Source of the DNA: Nepenthes gracilis
Taxonomy: Eukaryota > Streptophyta > Magnoliopsida > Caryophyllales > Nepenthaceae
Reading direction: 5' to 3'
Assembly (NCBI GenBank): GCA_033239525.1
Contig: BSYO01000003.1
Span: 868,001-932,000 of the forward strand
Length of the DNA stretch: 64,000 nucleotides
The notes beneath the pieces are model-generated. The model had not been told where the DNA came from, did no database searches, and worked only from the letters and a program-made list of their open reading frames with translations. Numbering within the stretch: the first letter of the stretch is position 1; every line of letters starts with the position of its first letter. The translations under genes were made by a program, and so were the position numbers. Below are positions 1 to 12,000 of this stretch, one piece after another.

Positions 1-1330
1 CACTGCCTTCTCTTTATATTGTCAAAAAAAAAGACAAAGTGTGATTTTTTTCCCCTTGTGCCTACCTATGTCAAACTAAAAAAAAGTCTTTTTTGTCTTT
101 CTGTCTCAGTAGCAAAAAAAAAAAAAGCAAAAAAAAACAGAAACAGTGTTTTGTTTGTGGGGAAAAAAAAAAACAGAGAAGCAGGCACAGAAGCAGAGAC
201 CCATTCTCTGCATCCCTGCCACAACCAAGGAGGCAGCACCATTCAAAGTAGCAGCCAACACCGATGAAGCATTCACAGTCGGCGCCACCGCCACAACCGG
301 AAGCAAAACCCGTCACCGCTGGAAGCCTCCTTCACATCCCTGCTGACCACAATCACCTCTCCGGTTACCGCTAAGCCACATCGAGCCCAACACAACAATC
401 CAAACCGCCCATGTTCATCTTTTCCACCGAAACCAACCAAAGCCCTAGTCAACCACTCCCCCCCTCAAACCCTAATTGACCCCACTCGAAAGTCCACCAC
501 CCGAGTCCCACCAGCGCCAACCAAAGTGAAGCCCTGAATCGGCTGCCCTCGCCACCACCTAGTCAAACCTTGGCCCCCACCTTTTGTTTGAAAAAAAAAA
601 AAGAGAGTAGAGAGAGAGAAGTCCAGAATCGGATTGTGCCGATTATTTGTTGTCATCCTCTTTGCTGCCTTCATTGCCGTCGCCGTCACCGTCAATTGAC
701 AAAGCGAGTGCTGTCTTCGCCGCCTGAGCAGCCGCACCACTTCGCTCTTTCTCTGTATGCTTTGAGGCCGAGGCAGGTAAAAAAAACAAGAGGCGCATGA
801 TATTCATAAAAAACAAAAAAAAGGAAATAGTAACCGAGGAAAAAAAAAGAAGAAAAAACAATGAGAGGAAAAAAAAAGAGGAAAAGAGAGAAAAACAACA
901 AATAAAATTCCCACAGTAGAAAATCCCATCCCAAGGCAGTCTCAAACAAGCGGATTAGATCGTCTCCAAGGTAGTCTCAACAAGCAAATCAGATCATCTC
1001 TAGGTGTTTTTTTCCAATTTTCTTTTTAAGTAACATATTTTGATTATCTTTAATAGTATTTAATTTTATCTGTGCCATTTTATTGCAAAAAAAAAAACAT
1101 TCCTCTCACTACCTGATGTTTGACACACCCTGATTACAATTGATTCTAACTTTATATTTTTAATAGATTAGCAATACTAGTTTGCACGATTTGAACCATA
1201 CAAAATCTCACAAAAAAAAAAAAAAATTCGATTGATTTAGATTGTCTCAATTGTTTATTGATCTTAACTTCATTAGCTGTATTAGTGTTGTATGCACTTG
1301 CGAAGTGGTCGAATTATTCCCGATATTACC
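1..1330. other. Gene-free left flank, A-rich
   Basis: I see no exon or recognisable domain on either strand. The stretch has many A-runs and short proline/alanine-type low-complexity frames around 220-560, none of which resembles a known protein. If the OLA1-like gene on the minus strand continues leftwards, this is part of a very long intron of that gene. A short tandem duplication lies at 931-999. The 5' LTR of the gypsy element that starts near 1331 should lie here, but no copy of the LTR at 3898-4306 is visible. Confidence 0.5.
931..999. repeat. Two-unit ~35-bp tandem repeat
   Basis: Units at 931-965 and 966-999 both begin ccaagg(c/t)agtctcaa and end aga/tca tc-type sequence, with a few substitutions and a 1-bp indel. 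This is a simple local duplication just upstream of the gypsy gag remnant. Confidence 0.6.
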
Positions 1331-1408
1331 CCTAACCTAATAATAGATTCTAACCAATTTGAAACTCTGAGTTAACAATTAGCTCAATTAACTTTCCACC
1401 AACACCAA

Positions 1409-2400
1409 TTGCAAGACCACCTTATGGCCATTCAAACTAACTTGGCTACGACTCGTCAAACCAATTTGGATCTCGCAAATCGAGTTGCCACTTTGAAAAT
1501 AAGGCCTCACTCATTGGATGCTGACAACTCTGACGCATCCCATAATAAAACTTACCGACGCAGACAAGGTAGTCAAGCCCCTAGTCGACGTAATTACAGA
1601 CCCTGACACTATGATCATGAGTGGGATCCGGATGACCACCTCTTCAAAAATATAAAACTAGATGCCCCTACTTTTGACGGCTACTTGGACCCTCGAGTTT
1701 TCACTCAATGAATTCGAGATATGGATCGTTTCTTTGAATGGTATGGCGTGTAAGAAGACATGAGAATTTAATTTGCCAACCTTAAGTTGACTGAAAATGC
1801 CCAATTATATTGAAAAAGTGTTGAGGACCTCCTGATTAGGCGTCAAGCCGCTCCTCTTTGGAGTTGAGCTGAAATGAAACGACGCCTTCAAGACATGTAC
1901 TTACCCCGCTCCTACAATAGCAACTTACTCAACCAATGGAATGCCCTTCGACAGCGTAATCGGTTCATAACTGAATATGTGACTCAATTCAATGATTTTC
2001 AAATAAGATGTCACATCATTGAGGACGAGGCTATAACGTTGAGTAGGTTCCGGCAAGGATTACACAATGATCTTAGAAGAGAACTTGTCCTTCGTGGAGT
2101 TACGACTTTAGACCATGCGTATAATCTAATCCGAGACTTTGAATCAGTCAACAGGACAACCCATCGTCAACCCATAGTGCACACTCTTGTTACCAATTCT
2201 AAGTTTGTCTTAGGAACCCCTCCTTCCACTGTTGTCCCTGCAAGGGAAGCCTGAAGAAAGGATGTTGAAACCCCAAAAAGAAATTCTCAATTACAATGCT
2301 TCAACTGTAAATGTTTTGGGCATATTTTTTCCAAATGTCCAAGTAAAACTTCATTAATTTACGGACAAAATGAAATAAACGAAGAACCCCTTAAAGAAAA
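1409..2400 (+). pseudogene. gag of chromovirus, decayed
   Basis: Translation with stops gives a classic chromovirus gag: an 'APTFDG..DP..F' segment (~1660-1700), an 'AEMKRRLQDMYLP' segment (from 1871) and the 'SRFRQGL..DLRREL' segment (~2041-2095). A CX2CX4HX4C zinc knuckle (CFNC..H..C) lies at 2297-2338. Several in-frame stops sit where relatives have tryptophan or glutamine (for example near 1709, 1751, 1812 and 1867), so TGG or CAA codons became stops by single transitions. Gag would form the particle and the knuckle would bind RNA; this copy cannot make a full protein. Confidence 0.8.
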
Positions 2401-2545
2401 AATCTATGAACCCAAATTAGAGGAGTTTAATGACTTGAATGATGACATTGACACATTTGTGAGCTGCATTTGACCTACTCCCTCCAATCTAGATTCTCGT
2501 TCTTCCTTCCTAGATACACCATTTCTGAGCGTTGTACAATGCACC

Positions 2546-3004
2546 TTGACACACTCCAAAGAGACTAATAATTGGTGTCGTCATGCTATCTTTTACACTT
2601 ACATTAAAGCGAACAAGAAGGCTTGTAAAGTTATCATGAATAGCGGTAGTTACATCAATACAGTCTCCGCTAACACTATTTCTCATTTAGGAATAAAGAC
2701 GGTCCCACACTCTAATCCATACACTGTCTCTTGGATTGACACGTCTTCTATATCTGTTAAAGAACGTTGTCTTGCACCCATTCAATTTTTAGAGTATAAA
2801 GATCATATTTGGTATGACGTTATACTAATGGATATGGGTTATTTCATTCTCAAGCGCCCTTGGTTATACGACTTGGATGTCACAATTAAAGGTCGTTCTA
2901 ATTCCTATTCTTTTGTTCACAAAGGAAAGAAATTTCACATCCATCCTTTACCCCAAAAACCGATACCTCTCAATGGAACAAAGGCTGTAGTAGAGACAAA
3001 ATGA
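2546..3004 (+). pseudogene. Retropepsin-like protease domain, catalytic Asp lost
   Basis: An open frame of 152 codons matches the gypsy aspartic protease region. The active-site loop that should read D-S-G reads N-S-G (the Asn codon is at 2639-2641), followed by a typical 'TVS..T..HLGIKTVPH' segment and the 'V.LMDMG.FILKRPWLYDLDVTI' region. The Asp-to-Asn change is one G-to-A transition and would kill the protease. The frame stops at 3002-3004, right where pol has been deleted. Confidence 0.75.
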
Positions 3005-3139
3005 TTATATATTATTAGTCTTAGAGGGTATGATCATGTAGCCATCATCGAGCCTATTGTGTTTGCTGATATTCTTCTCGGAGCTTTTCTAAAACCATTA
3101 AGCCTTATCCCGATGTCCCCACATGCTCGTACATCCATG

Positions 3140-3715
3140 TTGGCCACAATTTTTGCACTACATCTTCATGACTTATACATTGAGATCGGTACATATTTGA
3201 AAACAATTCATAACTCATGTCAATTTTACACTGATTAGCATAAAATCCCTGTTGCCTTTTATATTAGAGGTTCTGTTATGGTTTAGATCAAACCAAAGCG
3301 GCGTCTATATGGGCCCGTTTCTATATTGCATACTTGAGTGCTATTCCATTTAAGATTTTACAGCGGCTCAGGTCAACTGTATCTATTATTGATATTTTAT
3401 TTCCTTTTGATACTACTTTCTACGTCGACAATTTTCTCGATTTTAAACCATTAATTGATCCCTTTGACGTGCCCCCCCGACACACCACATATTGTATATC
3501 CACCTCTTTCTACACACCTCTCCACCCTCCCGGCACAACGATAAAATTGATACTACTTTAGATGGGCAGCTTATGTGTCCCAGGGATGGAGCTGTTCAGC
3601 GCTTCCTTGTCAAATGGATTAGCAGGACAGAGTTCGAGACTGCTTGGATTGCTCGTGAGACACGCCACCAATTTGACCCCGGTATATTGCCACTCTATCA
3701 TAGTCAACAAAATTG
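3140..3715 (+). pseudogene. Integrase C-terminal region plus chromodomain remnant
   Basis: Segments in shifting frames match the end of chromovirus pol: 'HDLYIEI..YLKTIHNS' (~3160-3220), 'GSVMV.IKPKR' (~3270-3300), 'FKILQRL' (~3351-3370), then 'TFYVDNFLDFKPL' (~3417-3455). A chromodomain-like stretch follows at 3559-3700 ('DG..QRFLVKWISRTEFETAWI'). Chromodomains of this family direct integration to heterochromatin. Stops at several points and at least one frameshift show it is dead. Confidence 0.7.
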
Positions 3716-3897
3716 TACTTTTTCAGGCCCCAGTCCAATTCCTTTTTGAGATACCGGTCGCTCCGTCAGCTTTCCGCCCCCCTTACACGAGTCTATCATC
3801 ATCGCCGCAGGGTTGCATAGTCACTCAGCTTATGGTTGGAGGATTGATTACAGAAATTTATCTTGACGGGGTCGAGTTCCAGCCACCCGGGAAGAAT

Positions 3898-4306
3898 TGA
3901 TACGGGCATTCGAGACGAATATTTGCTTTGATTTACCTTCCAAATTAGCTTAAATTTTATTTCCATAACAATTTTGATTATTAATTAAATTTGATTTGAT
4001 TTTATTTAGTATATTTGATTTTATTTTTCATTTGATTTCCTTTCCACTTTTGAAGTTATTTGATTATGATTTTGTTTCCAATTTTCTTAGGCATTGGGTT
4101 CTCTATATAAGAAACCCTATTTCTATTGTTTGAGATTTGATGATTGATAATTAAATGTTCGAGAAATTGATTGCAATTGAGCAATTGTGACTTCTTTTCC
4201 CCTCTCTCCCTTGGTGTCTTTTCCTTCTTGTCTCTACCCCTCCAGTCTTTATTCTTATCTCTACTCCTCTATAGCTCTTCTCTCTACTTTTTTCCTGCCT
4301 ACGTCA
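3898..4306 (+). repeat. LTR of the chromovirus (3' LTR)
   Basis: This 409-bp LTR starts TGATACGG and ends CTACGTCA, right after the chromodomain region. It contains a TATA-like 'ctatataag' at about 4102 followed by a CT-rich R/U5 region. The same family occurs as a solo copy at 50589-50999, which fixes both ends. No matching 5' LTR is seen in the window, so a target duplication cannot be tested. Confidence 0.8.
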
Positions 4307-6062
4307 TTAAGTTTTTCCAAATTCTCAAAACCTCTATATTTTTTCACTAGCAAAGTCCACAGCACTTCCTCAAGAAAGCATTCTCCACTTATTCTCCTTC
4401 CTCTAGTATAGTTGCATCTAAGGGCCCATTCCAGAGATGACTACTCAGTAACTCCTAACAACGTACAGACTGTTCCAGGACCAAGCCAAACTGCATAAGG
4501 AAAATGATACTAGAATTCTCAACGACACCTTGAACATCAAACACCAAATGGTCATAAAAAATCCTTTCCTCTGCAAAGCATCTGGATTGTTTTCTCAACG
4601 AAGATGCTAACAAAAACATGGAACTGAAAAGACACTATGTCTTAGTTACAGTCAAGACAACCTGAGCATCCCAAAAAACACAACCAAGCAGAATTATTTA
4701 AGAACTGTAGCAGCTGAAGTCCCCCCAACATGGCATCTCAGGGGCCCATTAGAGATCAGTCTAAGACACTAATGATTGTCATCCACCATTGCAAAACCAA
4801 TGTTTCACCATCCATGTCAGATTGCAAGAGACACTAATGATTTTCACCAATGTTTCACCAAAAAGCATGTTTCAGAAAATTTCACCAACAGGAAGCAAAC
4901 TATCAGCCACTTTAATCTGCATCATAAATAGCACAAACTATTCTTCTTACACAGGTAATATTTCTCACTAAATAAACTCCAAAACCGCTTAACCAATAAA
5001 GCTTTGCTGAATGAACTAGAATGCATCTCTCTTATAGCACAAATTCAAATTGTAGAGTAAAAACCACTAAATCAATGAAATGGGGAAGACTTCCAACACG
5101 CACATGTACAAATTGCTTCATGAGGCTCTCGAACCTATAAACACCCAAAATGGAATGAGAAAAGGACACATAACTATGTGGCAAATTAATGAGCAATTTT
5201 AGGACATATGATGCTCCTTCCAACATGAAAACTACCAATCTCTTTTCAAATATCAACACGCTAAGATACTTGCACATAGCACCAAAGCAGAAACTCAAAC
5301 GAGTGATCCATAATTTCCAAGTTTTGCAATGAAGAATACTAGCTGCGTGATGGTCTGATCAAATTTCTGGACATCCCTAGCACTAATAAGTTGGGATTTC
5401 ACCAAATGAGTTATGGTTTGGGCAACTATAGAAGCAAGATTACTCCATAAGATAAGTAAATCTATCTGACAAGCATTCAAAAAACGATATCATTCACAAA
5501 GCAGTAAGACCACAAATCTTGACCACAAACAAAACCAATGCAAAAGCAATTAAAAATCCACGTCTTACAGTTTTCTCACTAAAACAGTATAAAGCCTCCA
5601 TAAACTAAAATAAACAAGAAAATATAGAAATGATCACCAAACCTGAGCCCTCCAGAAGAGGAGAAAATCATTTTGGTTCTCCATTAATGTTAACTGAAAA
5701 AATTGGACACAGAAATTGATGTAGGGCAGGAAGAGAGAGACAGAAGAAATTAAAGGAAGAATATAAAGAAAGCAGAGTGACACAAGAGAAAATGGAACAA
5801 TATGACAAGAGGATAACAGATACTCTCAACAATTTACCATCCATAACTTCTAAACATAAGCAATAGCTCATCCAAGACAGAACTCAACAGGAGGAGGATA
5901 GCCAATAATAGTAATAGTTCATCAATAACTGCTTGCACACAACGATTAGCTCATCAAATCAAGAAAAGTATCAACATGCTTAATTCCCTTCAGCCTTAAT
6001 TCTGTAAAAACAGATTTAATAATACATCAGGCCTCTAGGTTATGAAGTCAAGAAAAGCATAC
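4307..6062. other. No exon recognised (probable OLA1 intron 4)
   Basis: I scanned both strands for the next OLA1/YchF exon and found none. The sequence is unremarkable AT-rich DNA. The only structure noted is a diverged duplicate of the end of exon 4 at 5953-6003. If the gene is intact, this stretch plus the retroelement to its left belongs to an intron longer than 6 kb. Confidence 0.5.
5953..6003 (-). repeat. Diverged duplicate of OLA1 exon 4 end and splice-donor region
   Basis: The segment resembles 6038-6083 of the same strand. Both contain aa(g/a)tcaagaaaag(c/t)at followed by ctt(a/c)agcct(c/t)aattct. Read on the minus strand the copy would encode E-L-R-L-K like the real exon end, but the position of the GT donor reads GG. 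It is a local duplication, not a usable exon. Confidence 0.5.
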
Positions 6063-9000
6063 CTTAAGCCTCAATTCTTCACCTATAACCTCTAAATCCC
6101 TCACAGGATCCACAGAATCATCAACATGGATAATATCAGGATCATCAAATGCACCTGCAAAATATGAATACAACAGCCCAGTTGCAATAATGTTTAATAT
6201 CTGTAAAAATAGAGAGGGACAAGATTCCTGTGTTGAAAAAAATAACTTTTACAAGTTAAAACAAATAGTAATATATGATTCTGATGTCAATGTGTCCTCC
6301 AAAAGAAATACAACCATCAAAGAGAGAAAATATAGAGACCACAAGGTAATCTGTTATCTTTATATGTTCTAGGAAAATATTAACAAATTACTAAACTTGC
6401 CGAATAGAAAAATTCCCTTCTATAAATGAGGAAGGAGATGAAAACAAATTCTTAAAATATGAATGCTAAAAATTCATATATTGTGCAACTATTCAGAAAG
6501 TAAAGAAGTTCACAACAATAGAGCCATCAGTATGATTATCAATATAAACTGCAAATTCTGCTTATGTGGTTTCATCTCAACTGTTACAAGAGGTGCTGAA
6601 CACTTAACAAATTCTACATTTACTAAGCGTTTACTTGCATTAGAAATATTAGACTTGAAAATTAAAAGATTTTTACTTGTCCTGCAAAAATAAATGATAG
6701 ATAGTAATAGATACTATTTATGCAGAAAAGTTAATACTTACAAATAACAGACGTTTACATATACTGAAAGGATGTTAACAAAAGCTTTCAACAAAAGGCA
6801 CGAGAAATATTTTAAAAAATCAATGTAAACGGCTTTTATTGATAGAAGGATGTGAAAGTCTTATGGACCATAGCTCTTAAAAATAAGCACCAACAAGGCC
6901 AAAATCAAAAGATCTCGATTAATGTAGGAAATGATACATGGGCTATATATCCGGTCCTATGGAACTAGAACACTTGATTCAACTAATATTTCTGTTTTTT
7001 TTTTCCTTTTTTCCTTTTGTCTAGGAAGAGGGAAATCATGTTGAATATGGGTCACAATATCGGCCGATACATATTAATATCGAGCCCTCAATACTAATAT
7101 TTTCTGATAAAGTGAAAAATTGCAACATGTTGCCATTTCGATGATAATGCGTTATATAGCCTAATATTCAAAATATAAGCCAATGTGCCCAATATTTGAT
7201 TAATTTGACCAATATTTGACTATCAATTTATGATTCTCAAAAACAAATATTTCAATATATCAATATTGATATGTATTGGTCTGATATGTTTGATATCAAT
7301 ATGAACGCGATCAATACTGAGACTAATACTTTCCATGGTGTTGACCCTTTATGGAATGTTTTGTCTTTCATATTGAATGCTTTTAAGTTTTACTTTTAAA
7401 AGCCTTCAAGTTCTTGTCTTCCTCATTTTTTGAGCTAAGAAACCTCATGCCGTGCAGTATAACCTTCGGGTAACATAGTGTTTTGGATTATTTTAAGTTG
7501 GATTAGCTTGAGGTCTAAAATAGGGAACAGAGTGTTTTGGGTTGTTCTAGGTTTGACAGCTTGAGGTATGAATACGGAGCTTAGAATTTTAAAATGGATG
7601 TTGAAACTAGGATGCATGGAGACAGATAAGCATAGCAAGGCATTAAAGGTGGTCTTTTTCGTAAAAACCTACAGTTTTGACCTATTTTGGAGCACTTCAA
7701 TCATGGATCTATATTTGAATTTTTGTGTCAAAAGATGACCTTACATTTGAACTTGAAATTATCCTCAAGGTTGCATTCCCCTTTTTTTTTTTTTTTGTTT
7801 CCCTCATTGCAAAAGGAATTTTGTCTGAACTATGCACGCAGAGAACCAGTCTTGTACTTTTTTAGGTGGTGTATGTCATGCAGAAATAGCTGTTAATGTC
7901 CTCAGCTACTAGGGTTTATATTAATATGCTTCTCTTTCTTTTTTTCCTTTTATGTTGATAATGAATTCAAGATGCAGATCTCAAAAACCCTACGACCCTA
8001 GAAAAAAATCCTTTTTGATTGACATTAAATAAATCACAGAATCCATACATATGGGGCCTTGAACTTACGTAACACGTGAAAAATACCATCAACTGCACGG
8101 ATATGAGATAAAAAATTGTTCCCCAATCCTTGTCCTTGATGAGCACCTCGAACAAGTCCAGCTATATCATGGACTTCTAAGAAGGCTGATACCTAGTGAC
8201 CGACAAGAGGACAAATTGACAGTACAATTTAAATAAACAACTGCAAGCTAACCATTATATTGTATTTGTTATAAATGAACAGAGAATGATAAAAGAATGA
8301 GATCAGAAACCTAAATATAGATCACAACTTGAACAAGCTTAAAATATATATCAACTATTTAAGCATATACTGCACAAAAAGAAAATTGGTAGAAAACGAC
8401 TCACATAGACAGGAACAAAAGATTGCCATGATTGTTGGTTCTGTACCTAATCTTTTATCATCACATGCACATGCACATGCACCCAATCACACAGATATGT
8501 TCATTATAGTTAAAGGTCAAATGTTTACCTATGCATCTTTGCTGCTCATCTCCTTGGTTTTTCCCACAATCATTAACCAATGATTGTTCAATGATGTCGG
8601 GCCAAGATGGCACTAATTAGAAGGCTTCACAAAAAGGCAGCCTAGCCACCCAGGAATGACATCCCTAAAAGCTCAGAAAAGGAAAAACAGATAAAGAACA
8701 TGAAAAGTTCTGGCCACTCCCTAATGGCCCATCAAAAGCAAACAAGACTGCACTTTACTTTTTTGAAAGAACCATTCCCACACATGATTTCATTGTTGAT
8801 TGAACTAGGTTGGACCCCCTAAACACCATTTAAATTCCGAGCTGCTATCGAATTTCGCCAGGATACCAAGCAGTGCAGATATAAATGATTGAATATTAAC
8901 TTGTTAAAGGTTACTCCTATACAAAACACATTTGAATAAGGTAACTGTAGAGGAAAGCAAGCAACTGAGAGTGGTCCATTTTTATTAAGTGTCCGTTTTG

Positions 9001-12000
9001 CAACATCAGCTGCAGTAGCTAAGAGAGTAGCTGTTTGAAGCAGTGCTCTTCATCGACTCTATAAACCTTTACCTGGTAGACCTAAGAATCAGAAGATCTC
9101 TAATGGCTAGCACATTTTCTCTCTTCTGAGTGATTCATAACCTTTCAACATTGTCCTTAAACAAAGAAGCAAAAACCTAACATAGTCTCTTCTATGTCAC
9201 TCATGACCTATAAGCATAAAATTTCTAAAAACCTTATCATTGGCAGATTGCTCTTCGTCCTGTAATTCATCTTCCTCTCAATTTAACCCTGCACCCCAAT
9301 GAACATGACCTAACCCTCCCCAACTCAAAGGCAATACCCCGGAGATCCCCAACAATTCTTCCCACCTAGATTCTATAGTACTCCTCCAAATTCCAATACA
9401 TATTCATTGTTCTGGATTATCAACTATGAGCAACATTTGCAAGAGGACCACCCTGTCCAGCTAGATTCAGTTCCCCTTTTGTATAGTTGCAACTTTCCAT
9501 TCTAAGTAATCATGTTCTTACAAGTATATGCTACCCAAGTAGGCTTACAAAGTAAAATGGGCATCACAACTATTTGATACGATCCCCTAAAAATTCACAA
9601 CCACGAGATGGAAGACCACTGAAGACTATAATACACATGTTGAGCTATTACCATTTTCCCCAACCCACAATTATCTACCAGCAGAAGATGATGTCTATCG
9701 AGTGGTCTATTTTCCATAAGTTGACACAGACCTTGCTGTGGAGATTTAATAGCATTGGTATGCATCAAAGGCCTTCAACGGTTAAAGATTTGCACAGTAT
9801 CCTCACTTCAAACTTCCCTAGGTGGAGCCACAACCTCTGCAATCACAAATTTCCCAAGCTATTGACCCAAAGGATAAGTACAGTGCCAACATCTGTGTCA
9901 GCAACAGATTTCCTCAAGCATTATTATTTCAAATCCCCAAGGTCCCAATCTCCTCAAAATCCCCACATGGATCCTCATCAAAGGTAAGGTGTTTATGACG
10001 AGACATTTTCATCAATACTTTGCATGCAATAGTAAGCAACTATGATCATGAAATCTATTAACTCGACATTGAAACTGCTTTCCTCAAGGTTACATTGAGA
10101 AGAAAAACAAGGCTTATATCAAGTGGTGAAAGTCACAAAATGTGCAAGAGAAGGACCATTTATGGGCTGAAGCAAGTACCTCAAAGGAAAGGCAGTCCTT
10201 TTGAGGCGATAAGACCATTTGCATTCACCAAAAATGGGTTGAAGCTGTTGTTTAAGAGGAGGTTGGTGATCTAGTGGGAGAGCAGTCACTTTTGGTTTAA
10301 ATGGGAATAATACTTTCAATTTGAAAATGACATAGGTATGATGTCATCAGTCAGGCTGTAGCCAGACTGCCTAAATGAAGGATTCAGGAAAAGCATCCTT
10401 CATATTGAGAATAAAGTTCAATAGGGATATCACTAGAAGGTCATTTGGTTTACCACCAATTTACATAGAAAGGTGCTAAATATATTTAGCATAATGAACT
10501 CCGAGAGATGGTCATACCTTCAGACATGGCATTCATCTCTCTAAAATCATGTGTCCTTTATAGTGAAGACAGAGAGGATGAGTCGAGAATTCCTTATGCT
10601 ATGGTGATTGAAGTTTGGTGAGGGCAATATATATACTAGGACTGACATCAGCCATGTTGTAAGTTCTAGAAGCAGACATGGCCAGGAGCAGAGCATTGTA
10701 TATCACAAATATCCTTACATACTTAAGAAGAACAAAGAAGTACTGCTGCCCCTAAAAACCCTAATGCCAGCCGCATTGCTCTTGTGGGTCACTCATCACC
10801 TTTAACATTGCCCTGAAATCACAAAAAACCTAGCATCATCCTTTTGTCAAAAACATCTACGTCACATAGGATCATTCATCATCAGCCTACAAACATTAAA
10901 AGTCAATGCATTCCTCTATCTTCTACTCCTTCTCCCTCTCACCTTGCCCCACCCAAATGGTGAACCTGACCCCAACTGTCTCCAACTCAGCACAATGCTC
11001 CCAAGTTAGCATAAATCCTCTGCAAATTCCACCTTGATTCCATAGAATTCCTTCAATCCATGGTCTCCTTGTTCTGGATTATCAAAGATTATAGGTTAGT
11101 CTATAATCCAAAACAAAGAATCCACATTGAAAGAATTCTATATAATCAAAGTGGGGAAAATGAGTAGTAACCAGAGCATGCACATCTATAATGACATACA
11201 CAGCAATATTGGCAAACAAAACAAAGCATTATGAGAAAGGAGGTTGCGAGTAGAAGATAGGAAACCGCTGCTATCCTAGTTACCAATTACATGCAAGTAA
11301 ATCTCCAAGTCCAATAAACGAATTCCTTTGGTAAATGGGCACAAACATACATGCGAGATTATATACTTAAAGAGAAAAAATTCTAACACTAGACATAAAC
11401 AAATCCATCACAACAGCAACAAAATATCATATGCAATTTAATAAAGCAAGTACCAACTGGATATGCGGGGAATGCCAAAATCAAATGTCACAAAGACATT
11501 ACAAGCATTGCAACTTTGGCCTCAAAACCAGTCTATGACAAAATCAAGATTTCCTGTGAGAAAAATTCTTAAAATTCTCATCACAAACCTCACTCTTAGG
11601 TTTGAATAATTGACAAAGCCATTCAAATCGATCATCTGGAACATTAATCCGAGCCTCGTTGGGCTCGATGGTACAAAAAGGAAAATTTTCAGCTGGGATT
11701 GACAGCTTTGTGAGGGTATTAAAAAGAGTTGACTTGCCCACATTCGGCAGCCCAACCTGAAAATAAGGAAGAATGCTGATATCAGGATCAAAAATTAACA
11801 ATCAGAATCAGAATGAAGGACCCCCTTCTGTCGCACTTTATTTGACCACATTTAACCCCACCATAGAGAGCTAAAGTTTTGTTACCATCCTTTCCTTCTT
11901 CTACATTACTCTAGCATATTAATTTAATGAAAGATGATCTTATTAAAGTACTATTGAGAATCAGTAAATAGTCCTGATAGAATATGCATGAGGGACATTT

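Larger units (their letters stand above)
1331..4306 (+). mobile_element. Truncated Ty3/gypsy chromovirus
   Basis: In order on the plus strand there is a gag remnant, a CCHC zinc knuckle, an aspartic protease, then directly the integrase C-terminal region with a chromodomain, and finally an LTR. Reverse transcriptase, RNase H and the integrase core are missing, deleted between about 3004 and 3140. No 5' LTR or primer-binding site is visible. The chromodomain and the gag type place it in the chromovirus branch. It lies in the presumed long fourth intron of the minus-strand OLA1-like gene, in opposite orientation. The left boundary is approximate. Confidence 0.8.

Noticed and set aside
9574..9987. 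137-codon open frame in OLA1 intron 2
   Set aside because: No recognisable domain. It lies inside a decayed copia element between its probable LTRs, and composition gives no sign of a real gene.
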